Shown here: positions 13,330 through 24,800 of the stretch, in pieces
Numbering within the stretch: the stretch's first letter is position 1
Layout: each line of letters begins with the position of its first letter
Assembly (NCBI RefSeq): GCF_003073045.1
Contig: NC_037592.1
Coordinates: forward strand, 2,949,371-3,013,370
From: Pomacea canaliculata
Lineage: Eukaryota > Mollusca > Gastropoda > Architaenioglossa > Ampullariidae
DNA length: 64,000 nt
Reading direction: 5' to 3'
Notes under the pieces: model-generated
The model's database searches: none
Told to the model about the DNA's origin: nothing
The model's input: the letters and a program-made list of their open reading frames with translations, nothing else
Made by a program: the position numbers and the translations under genes

Positions 13330-13450
13330 AGTGGAGAGCTAAAGGGATTAGGGTTCAGATCTCGTCTCTGTATGTGACACCTGTCTACAGGCCTTGGCGT
13401 CGTGGATTTTCTCCGGGTACTCCGGTTTCCTCCTCCCTCCCTCTTCACCC
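13330..13450 (+). repeat. tRNA-derived SINE, copy 2
   Basis: A B-box-like GGGTTCAGATCTCG at 13351 is followed by GGCGTCGTGGATTTTCTCCG then GGTACTCCGGTTTCCTCC (about 13396-13433). The order and spacing match copy 1 at 632-780, so the two are one family with diverged heads. Confidence 0.65.
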
Positions 13451-13784
13451 ATAGTGCGAAATCGCCTCAGAGTGGAAGCACTTTCCTACTAAACCAACCA
13501 AGTAGGACAGGAGGAACAGACAGAAGAGCGACACACGAAGTTGAGAAGAGACAGACCCGCCTCTGAGGACTCGTTGTGAAAGGCATGCAGCCTTGGTGAT
13601 TGTTAATACTTGTTCATTAAAGGGTCTTGCACTTGCCTGCTTTTACCTTCCTCTGAATGTGTGGGAGAAAGTTTGCTGACAGCACATGCTTACACATGGT
13701 TTAGTTCAGTCCAGGACTGAAGCTCAGAAGGTCTCTGATGTAGGAGAGCCGCCACTGGCTCATTGTTGCATCTATGTATTGCTG

Positions 13785-13965
13785 TCATCGGCAAAGAGAG
13801 AAAGAGGGAGGTATGAGAAAGGGAGGAGAGGGGTGAGAAAATGAGATGGAGAGAGAGTGTGTGAAAAGATATTGGTATGAGAAAGAGATAGAGATGAGAG
13901 AAAAAGAGAGAGGGACAGAGAGAGGAGAGGAAGGGGTGAGAAAGGTAGAGATACAGAGCGAGGAG
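13785..13965. repeat. Purine-rich (GA)n low-complexity tract
   Basis: About 180 bases of imperfect GAGAGA/AGGG sequence on the plus strand. This explains the Ser/Leu-rich minus-strand peptide predicted there. Confidence 0.8.
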
Positions 13966-14230
13966 CGACTACATTTCTACAAAGAACCATAACCTGCAGT
14001 GGCTGTGAACGAAAAGAGACAAAACCGGAAAACGAATTATGAGATTTAGACAGAGACAGTGACCTGCCCTCAAGCAGGACACTTTCCCTTGTTGTTTACT
14101 TGCCACAGACCCCGCGGGCACTCATCCATTTCGTGTTCGTGTTGGTTGCCTCACCCACCTGGCAGAACACACTTCCCGACACAAGACCTTCTCAGTGCAA
14201 CCGGATGCGTTTCTTATTGTTGTTTTCATC

Positions 14231-17200
14231 ATGACTGGTGAGTCTTGTCCACGTTTGGTGACTGTAACCACAAAACCACCGAGACTAAATTTCTTTAAAA
14301 AAACAACAACAAACAAACTCTTACTTGTTAGTTTGTTGGATTGATAGTTACAGAGTTGCAGACCGCAAAACATTATGCTGTTTATGTTTGTATGCAGTTA
14401 GTGTTTAGAGCATTTAATGGATAACTTTGGCATGTGGTATATTTAGCAGATTTTTGTTTTATTTATTATAGTGTATTAATCGTTTATGTCACTACATTTT
14501 ATCGTATTTCCTTCGTGGAATAGAAAAGGCGAATTTTAATATATTTAAGACAGGAATACTCCTTACTTTTGCAGTAACGACGACTTCTGCTGATGTCACC
14601 GCTGCGACGACCGATAACATCACCACGGACAGCTTCAACTTTTCACAAACAAACGCAACGACACAAAGAAGTGAAGACCATGAGAACTCCAACTACATCC
14701 TCGTCATCTTCGGTGGTTTCGTCATCGGAGGTCAGTAGGCAGATTGCGAATTTCGGCAACAAAATCACAGCTGTTGTTGTTGCAGAACTGAGTGGCCTCT
14801 TCCTTGATGAAGTGTCTTTAGGATAATACTGGCGAGAAATCATTATGAAAGCTTTGCATTGAAAGTCGTCTTATGATTTTCCTTCACATGAAGATTCAAA
14901 GCAAAGTACATGTATATCTATAAAATTATTAGAGAGTATATATGCACACACACACATCCTTGGAGTAAAATTTGTTTAAATTATATATTCAAAAGTGCAA
15001 GATTCCTAAGAATCAACCCTAATGTAATCAGAAACAAGAGCTTGAACCACCCGCATAGGTACAGTCCACGTTCTCACCTTGTTCTCTGTCTGCAGCGTTG
15101 GTGCGCCAAGTGCTGGGTTCTGCTCGAGTTCCGCTCCCACATACGGCGATCCTGCAGGCCCTGGGAGTGGTAGCGGCCTGGGTGGCCACTCGCTGGCCTG
15201 TTCTCATGCACGTGGTGGACCTGCGCGAGCTGGAGCTGGGGGCGCTGGTACACCTGTTCCTTCCACTGCTCCTGTTCCAGCCGGCCTTCAACGCGGAGCT
15301 GCACGTGCTGAGGGTCACCTTCAACCAGATCGTCGTGCTGGCATTTGGCGCCTTCCGTGAGAATATTTTGGTATTGCTGACGTCACTGTAGCAAGTTGTA
15401 TCGTACGCATATTGTGACATCGTATTGCTGACGTCATTGTAACATACAGTAATATTGTGGCAGTGATCACTGCTGGCGTGACACTGGTGCTGGTGCTGTG
15501 GGTGCTGAACTACGACTGGCCGCTGCGGGTGGTGTGTGTCTTCTGCACCGTGCTGGCCATCACCGACCCCTCAGTGCAGGACTTCGTCACCAGGTGCACG
15601 GGTAAGGTCATAGGTCAGAGCTGCTGTCATCCGAGCCAAGTGTCTACCCGGCTTCTCATAGGTGGTAGACTTTCACTGCGAACTCTTCATAACGTTTTGC
15701 TCAAGACTAGGTCGTTCAACAGTCCCTCCCTCTCATCAAAACAAACAAACCAACAAACCAACCAAAAAGAATACAAACAAATAAACAACAAAACACATCC
15801 ACAAGAAAACGTCTAATTTAAAACGTTAAAGAATAACAGATAAATGGGTTCTGTTGACAACACAGAGAATGTGATTCACTTTATTTATTCCTTCCTTACA
15901 CGCACAAACACACGCATATAGGAGCACAGACACACTAACGTGCACTCGAGCGCACACAGTCACTGACAAAAGCATTCACACACACACATTCACACACATT
16001 CACACACACATTCACACACACACTATTCTCACTCAAACACTCCACGAAAAGTGTTTGACATTAGGTACATCGTGGCGCTGGTCGTTGGCGTGACGGTTGA
16101 TGTTTGCCCAACAGACACATCTCAAATGGAAACCTACTGCCATTAGTCTGCAGGCTTGTCCCCTCATACTGCGCCCACTCATTCTCAACAACTAAAAGCT
16201 TTTCCTCAGTGCCCCCAATGGATTGTAAATTAAAATGTGATCGTCTCTGTAAAGCCGAAGTTAATGACTTTTCTTCACGTGACATGTTAATAACTTGTTT
16301 TCCTCTCTGATGGTAATGGGACCCACAGTGTGCCTCAGCCGTGCAGGTTTTTAAGGATTGGGTTACACTATCCACGTTTAGCTCTTCCACATTCCCAAAA
16401 TAAAGACTAGGATAGAATTTCGATGGTCTTGATTACATTCTGCAGTTTTTATGTCTCAGCATAGGATATTCTTACAGTTACGCAAGCACACACATGCACA
16501 CACACACAAGCTCAAGTGTGCATTTTCATTTATTCATTCTTTCTGTTCTGTATAACAGGAACATCCGACGAAACCAGCGGAATGTTGCTGGGCGAGAGTC
16601 TAGTCACTCCCATCGCGGCCATCTTGGTGAACAAGTTCGTCAGCTTTGCCGTCCCAGAGGATGTGTATACAGGTGACAGCATCCCCCTCTGAGATAGCCT
16701 AGGGTTTCTCGTGTGACAGCTAGGTGATAGATGAGTGCAGGTTCTCTTAACATGGGAGACATACGACCTATGACAAGGGTGACATGAAAACAACCCAGCG
16801 ACCACGCACACACTACCATCCTTTTACTTGTCTGATGATGTTTTAGACAAGCAGAATGTGATTTGAACAGTTGATTTTCGGGTCATCTGGGAGCGATAGC
16901 ATGAACAAGGATGTAGAACAATTGTAATTGTAGCAGACTATTCAAAACTTGACCTGACCACTGTGAAAAAAACATTGACAAATTGTAATTATGGAATCAT
17001 GCGATCATGCAAGCCCTTAAAACAGACGAGGGGAGGTGGAGAACCGGGGAATCAGTCCCAGTACGAGCACGGAGGGAGGAGATAAACTTCTAGGATCCAC
17101 ATGAGGGAGATGTGTATTTGTAAAATAGTAAAGGGAAACAGGTGTGCTCTGTGTTGTAGGTAGCGTGCTGGTTGGAGACCTTGGGTACATGCTGCTGACT

Positions 17201-20200
17201 CCATTGCTGGCTGTCCTCATCGCCAAGGTAACGGCTGCGTGGCTACAGCGCATTTTCAACGACGCCATCATGGAGATCACTGTTGTGATCGTGGCTGTCC
17301 ACCTCAGCAGCCTAGTGTGTAGGTAACAGCTGAAGTGTGAATGACATCTACTGCTGTTTGATCGGAAACTAGAACTGTATAATTAACGACTACAGCTCGG
17401 TAGGCCACAGATGAATACAACGGGAAAATGAAATACAAACGATGCTATTAGGGGGCATTGGACCGTCAAACCCCATGGACTGCAACCTCGGCAACATTCC
17501 GTGGCCTGTTACAAAGGCAAAAGTCAACTAGCCCAGTAATTTAACTTTTTTTAAAAAAAGAGGAAATCACTGAAAACAAAATTCTGAAACAGTCGAAGTG
17601 CAGGCAAATGCAACAAAAAGATTTAATGATGTAATAGCTAATTGTTCACTCTGCAGCTTAGTTGAAAGCAGCAAGAACAATGGACAAATCGTAAATAATG
17701 AACTCGACTGGACGATGAAAAGTAAATACAGAAAGAAAAACAACACGAGAAATGAGGATGAAGGAAGGCGTCAGAAAACTGGAGGCCGGTAACTGCTTGA
17801 TGAAGCAAACCAATTTCAGTAGACTGTATAACTGCTCTCAAATTTTAAAAAAAAAACATTTAAAAAAAAAGGTAACACTAGCTTGCCCACCGAAAGAGTA
17901 ACAAACTAGGTTGGGATTTAACAATTTTAAAGTTAAAAAACACTTTTCCCAATGTCTTATCAGATGAACACTTCCTTTTAATAGGTAATCTGTTTGGTGT
18001 ACCTGGTTTCTGGTGAACATTGCACTGGGTCTGCTGCTGAATGCTAACAAGACTTCGGTCAGTCCTGAAGTGCAGACTATACTGTACAGGTACTGTCAGC
18101 AGTGTTAACCCTTCAAAGTATGGCCTTACTGGGGTGTTTATCAACTATTATCCATTAAAGTTAGGACGGCCATTGCTATCTAAGGTTGACTTGTTCATAC
18201 AAGCTGTGACCTGAATGAAAAAGCTAGTCTTTGTATGTTACACTATTCATTTAGATATAAAGTATGCTACCATCTCCCTTCCTGTAGTTTTTTCTCTCTT
18301 TTTTGTTGTTGTTGTTTTTTTTGTTGTTGTTGCTCCCCTTTCTGGTGACAACCTCTCTCCTACACTTCAGTCTTCTCTGTCATTAGTCTGATTGTTGTAC
18401 AGTCGGGTCTAAACTCATGCAAACCAGACGTTAACAGATATTCAAATATGCAATATTTCTATGAATGAACAATAAAGACACACGCACACACACACTGTTT
18501 CTGTTATTCAGGTTCCTGCTGGTCCTGAAAGACCTCATCGTCAGCTTCACGTTCCTGTCCGTTGGAATTTTAACGTTTTTCCGGATCACAGAAGAGACGA
18601 ACCCTCTTACAGTGCTTGCCTACAGCTTTGCGCTGTTCGTTACAATTTGCGTTGGCAGGTGGGTTTTTTGTTTTTGTCTTTATTCTTTTTTAGTTAGCCA
18701 GTTAGAATGTAAAATGCCTTTGTGACCTTTTCGATAATGACCTTCTCCGGACTGCGACCTTGTGACTTTGATGTCTGGGAGGGCAGCAGGTTGCTGGTCA
18801 AGGCGTTTGCCAACTTTGCTGGAACAGTACGTTAAGAATTTGAGCGTGTGACTTACATGAACTCTGACCTTTCTGAGCAGGACGGTGGCGCTGATTCTCC
18901 TAAGCCCGTTGCTTCGTCGTTTCGGCCATTTTGAATCATTACGTCATATGTTCGTGGTCATGTGCGGCGGCGGACGGGGAGCACTGATTCTGACGATGGG
19001 ACTCGACATCGCCACACCACATCACTACCCCCTGAACAAGCAACACATTGCCAATACAGTAAGGCCCTCATGTCGGAAACACTCACCATTCCTTCCTTTA
19101 ATCGCAAACTTTTTTAAAAGGTAGGGCTTGACTAGCCACGCAACGAACTCAAGTACCTTGTTGGACCTTCAAGCATTTGGGGGTGGGATGTGCAAACACT
19201 GTTAGTTTGGAGATGGCACAGAACGCCTAATTGTTCTGTTAAAGGCTTGTCGTCTTTTTTTTCAATATTTCAAAGTTTAAAGTCTGAAATTCTTGTCTGA
19301 GTTAATGTGTCTAAATACGTATACAAACATCAATGACAGTACTCACCTCGTCAAAGTGCTCAAGACAACTTTTATAATGTCAGTAGGTTCACTGACACCT
19401 TTTGTTGTGGAGTAGATTATAGTGTTATAAAAGAAAGGATCAGAAAACAAAATTAATTACCATTCCTCACTTATAATACATCAAGTGACATCCCCTACAC
19501 CCATTATCTATTTCACACACACAGATGTTCTTTCTCATCTCGTCATACATCAATCACACTGTTATTTCTCATACATCAGTCACAGGATTTTAAGCTCACC
19601 ACACGCAAACACCAGTATTTATTTCTTTTTAAATCGTCCGTCTGTTGCAGATCTTCATCCACGTGTCGGTCATCGTCCTTCTGTCTCAGGTCATCGGCTT
19701 TGCGGCCCTCGGCTCGCTACTCGGGTTCTTCAGTAAGTGACACGTGACCTTAGTTATTACGACCTTTCAACAGTCTGACAGAGTCTTGAGGCCACGTTCT
19801 GTGCCTGTCAGACAACAGTCTAATTACTCCATTCAGGTGGCTTCCTGCTGGTGAGGTCTGTACACCCAGAGCTATTTCCCTTGCAGGTGATGACGCACAG
19901 TCAGCGCGCCGGAAGTTGGAAAAACGGAACATTCTGCGCATCCTCGAGAAACTTCGCTTGTCATCCATTAGCGTCCTGAAACTAGACAAGTAGTCTTGAT
20001 CACACTCATTCTTTCCTATCGTTTGATCATTGCATAGATAATAATTATTAAAGTTTTATCGCAAGATTCACCAAGAGATAAACTACTGATAAACCAAGGC
20101 TGTTATCACGTGTCATTATTTGTATACGTGAAGGAGGGTTACCTTCATAATCTGTCTCCTTAAGGTTTTCTCAGTTTTATGTATTTTCCTCTTCTTATTT

Positions 20201-21783
20201 TTATTTTGTATTCTTGATTTCAAACTGTCAGCATCTTACACTTTCTACAATGTCTATCAGATATATAGCTGATGCTGACTGGGAAGTGGTTGAAAAGTCT
20301 ACTCAGCTCGACAGTCTCGGTGAAGATGCAAAAAAGGTCAGGGTTGTCACTTGACTGATAATCTAACGAACACAAGTCGTTTTCTCCATCATGAATTTTG
20401 AATTTGAGCAAGGCTAGTCTTGAGTGTAATCAGTTTGAATGCGCTGCAAAAAATAAACATTGCTACAGTGGAATACTTTTTCCGACACAAATCTGTCCTG
20501 CCAGAGGCGATGCTGCTGCCGAGCCGTAACTAGTGTACCGGATGCTGGGGATGGAGTTGTGCCCCTTGGACTTCAAGATGGCCAGGCGAGCTCCGAGAGT
20601 ACTGTCAGCTTCGAGCGACAGCGGACGAAACAAAGGAATTCTGCTATTCGTAAACTTTTGCAGGCAGAAAAGGTTTGTATCAATGTGGATACTGTGTATA
20701 AATTTCCTAGGAGGTGGTCATTGTTAGTTTTCTCTGTGGTTCCTCGTGAAGAGCAATTTCAAATGCCTTGTTAATATCAAGATCTCCATCTTACTGTTCA
20801 GATGGCCTACTGGCAGATGTTCACCCAAGGTCTTCTCTCCAAGTCTGCAGTCCAACGGCTTCTCGTCTGGGCGGATGCGGCGCGGAATCAGGAGGGCTGG
20901 TCAGTAGATCAAAAGGGAAAAGTAGTGAAACCGTTAAAGCTGTAACCTTCTCCATATTTAAATTCTCTGACTACTTTCCTACGCATTTTTTTATTTATAG
21001 TATTTATTCTCTGGCTTCCATGCAATGAATGAATGAATTTTTATTTCAGCTACATTGACGAAAAGGTGGAAAAAAGTTTGCCAAAGTTGCAAACCATCTT
21101 AGAAAGTTGGTCAGTGCAGATTTTATTCTTTCTTTGCTTTTATTCTTGTCGAAGAGTTTCCCACCACTACCACCAAATCGTTGCCACTATTGCTGGCTAC
21201 AAAAATCGCAGACTACGTCTAACGGCAAAGAACACTACCACTCTCTTTAATTTTTTTGCGATATTGTTTTCTGGGGTGTGGTGAGGTAGATAATTGTCTG
21301 ACAATAGTTGGCGACCATCTGCAGAATGTTGCTGCTCTAGAACCTGTAACCGGTCTGAACAGTGACGAAAATGATTAACTTCCTTCGGTTGCAGCGCGAC
21401 GAGGTCGCCAAGAAGATCGAGAAACAAAAGTACCCCGGTTCGGTGGAGGAAGCGGAAAGGAGGAGGTCAAAGTACACGCGGCGACTGACCTCAGCTGTGG
21501 CCTACATCTTCCACGCCTGTGACGCGGTGCTGACGACGACAGCGCTGGTGGTGGAGTTCGTGCCATCCATGGCGGCCCTCAGGAAGGGCTTGTTCATCTA
21601 CAACGCCTGCTACGTCGGCATTTTCTGCATGGTCGTCATGGGAGAGGTAGGTACACTTGTACCCAATCATTTCAACCTCATGATCAATTCGAGGTAGGAC
21701 TAGCATCAGGTTGTGCCTTCATCTCGGTGTTGCGATCGTGACTTCACCTTGATGGTAGTCAGATTTGGGATTGCTTTGCTGCT

Positions 21784-21844
<61 letters not shown>

Positions 21845-24800
21845 CAACAACAACAACACAACGAAATGTGAAAAAAGCACTGTCCATAAAAGAATAAGAG
21901 AAACAGAAGAGAAAAGCGTCTAATAAATCTTGAATTCGTGGTCTTAGAACGGAAAGGTTGTCGCTGATTTATCAGGCAGATCATTATGCATTATTGAGAG
22001 GAGGCGACCATGAACACATAAGTTCAAGGAAGGACACTACACTACATCAATGTCTGATCAACAAATGATAGTGGAGATCGATTCTTGAAGAAAACCAGAC
22101 ACACATGTTTTTCCCCTCGAAGTCAGAAGCAGCACGACACTCAGCCATTAACTGAAGTTTCTCGTGTTCTCGCGTTTCCCAGATATTCGTCTTCCGCCGG
22201 AAGTTCTTTAGCGACCTTTGGCACGTTTCCGGCCTGGTGTGCATGTGTCTGGGGCTCTTCGACGCTCTTATCCTCAGCACCGTGGACAACATGCAGCAGT
22301 CTGACCATGCGCACAGCCGTTCCTCGCTCACCGGAGCTGAGATGGAGTTTCTGCGCGTCTTCGTCATCATCACACGCTACTTCCGGTTGTACAAGGTTCT
22401 GGAGATCACACCTGTAAGTCGATCACATTCACACTTGATGTAGAAATCACACGTCAGTTTCTTGACACTTATGACAGTTAATAATTAAAACAGATTCACA
22501 AATGAAATTAAACAGAAAATAAGAAGTAACAAACTGAAAAATATTCAAAAATATCAAATGTTTACATACATACATTACAACAATAAACTTCGCCCAAAAC
22601 TTCCCATTAAAACAAAACACAAAAATTAGCAACAATGTCTTCGCGAATAGCTAAAATAATGGTTTCCTTTCTTATGAGATCACGACAAAGGAAAATAGCT
22701 AAAAAAAATTTTTTTTTGGAAACATTCATTTATTTGAAATGTACTAAAACAGTAGAATGATTTTTTTCATTAGGTCTCTAGATTTTCTTTAATACACAGA
22801 ACTCAAAATATAAAAGTGTGAGCGGCACTCTTTAAAGTATTTTATAGTAGAATAATGTTTTATTTCGATGTTTCTAAGAGTGCTCCTCACATTTTTATCT
22901 TTTAAGTTGAAGGAATTCCCAAAACTTTAGAAAATATTTTACCATTTTTAGTACATTTCAAATAAAAGTGTGTTTTTAGACTTTTTTTTTACCTATTTTA
23001 TTAAAACTTCTTTTTGAGTTTTGTTATCTATTTTTCGTTTCGCTTAGTGAATTTACTCCTTTACTTATTATTTCAATATGAGCTATGATTATGAATATTA
23101 AATCTATAGCTTAACTGGGAGAAAACACTTTCTAAAATCAACTTTGTTTTTTTTTCCTCTTCCATTTGGTTCTTTTTGCCATCTGCTGAGGTAACTCTAG
23201 GAGTAGTAAACTATCCCCTAATTCGGCCTGTAAGTTCTCGCACAAAATTTTATAAATTATTTTTTTTTTTACTTGTGGAAACGATTTAATATCACATAGT
23301 CGCCGGAAATGAGTGACTGGGGAAAATTGTAGACTTCTACCACGATGAGAAGTGGATGAAAAATGGGTTACAGTCAGACAGAGAGACGTAGTGAGTTAAA
23401 TAAAAGTGTTTACAAAGCCTCGTCACACAAAAGAAATCATTGTAACCAACGTACAGCCTCTTCCCTGTAGGCAGCCTTGTCTCTGCTGCTGCGGCTCTTG
23501 GACTACCGGATGGGGCGGCGCGTGATCTGGGGTTACGACCTTGCGCGTGGCTACGTCATGGGGGAGGGAGAGGTGATGCGGCAGCTGGGGGAGGTGGCGG
23601 ATGGCGACAGCAGCCTGGCGGCGGACATCAGGCGGCACTGCACACAGTCGCGACTCCGCGTCATCCGCAGCATGGGTGAGTGTGAGGTGTGAGGTGCAAG
23701 AAAAACGAGGAAAGAAGCGAGGAGAGAGAGAGAGAACGAGTTTATATTTACAAGATGGCGGTGTGCGTTCTGTCCAGACCATGAAGTTGTCTAGCTGTGC
23801 TAAGTTATTGTGCCCTTTACATCTCTTTAATTCATTTGCCGAGTCATTATCTGTGCTACTTTGTCGTGTCCAGCTTGTAGAATGAAGCTTTCTGTTGCTC
23901 TAGTAACTGCGATCGACTTGCGCTCGTTGAACTCAGTTGACTGGGTCTTATTTGTTGCTGACTTTGGTTGACTGGAATTAAATTCACTGCGCATGACTCA
24001 GTTTATTAGCTAACCATAGTCAGCTTAATGTGAGCTTCGCTCACTAAACGTTTTGATGCTAACTATAATGAGCTCGCCTAGCGCACCGTTATTAGTTCTC
24101 TGTTATCTGATTAACTTACCTGTACTTATTCTAACTGTGTGGAGGGTGTAGAGTTGTGAAGCTGTGATTAACACTGTGACCTGGATATAGGATTACTTCA
24201 AATGCGACATCCGGGTGTGGCTGGGCGGGTCAAGACACGTTATGCCGCATGCATTGTCCTCAACAGCAAGCGTGACGTCATCAAAGAGATGGGGGAAGAG
24301 GGTCTTTTGGAGGACACTGACATCAAGCTTCTGCTCAAGGTAGACAATGGCACAGTTCTTCTACACTTCTGTATGACCCATCGCGCAGGAAGCTGCTAAC
24401 TTTAAATATTTATTGTTCAATGTCGGATGAGGCCTTTTCTATTCTGTTTAGGGTTATATTACTCTAAGTGTAACGATTCCCTCAGAGTTGTATGTACATC
24501 TGGATCCGATTTACTGACTGTCCATCTGCTAGATCCCTGCATTGCCTGTTTTGTTGTTTTTTTTTTTAAATCTGAGTGGTCACGTGTCATTTACACACTT
24601 GCGCACACACAAATACGTCCACAGGGTTGTCCTCAATTATTTTTGTAATACTATTTCTAGTGCCTATGTGTTCTCTTAATTTTCTCTGCAGAATGTCGAG
24701 CTAAAGATGAAAAAATTAGCCAACAGCGCACCTCGAGTTCCGGAAGTAGGTCTTTCTGACATCGTGAGTAACCTCCCTTGGGTTTGCGGCGATTCCAGCC

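Larger units (their letters stand above)
6038..14230. other. Intergenic region between the divergent MCT-like and SLC9C genes
   Basis: About 8 kb without a supported gene. It contains A runs (7614-7630 and 8889-8922), TTATAGTTATAACT repeats (8669-8720), a CpG-poor block (about 10560-12770), a minisatellite (about 11445-11545), a SINE (about 13330-13450) and a purine-rich GA tract (13785-13965). Both gene promoters should lie here, but no clear TATA element was recognised for either. Confidence 0.6.

Noticed and set aside
21785..21857. Expanded poly-Gln coding repeat
   Set aside because: It lies between exons 16 and 17, well outside both splice borders.
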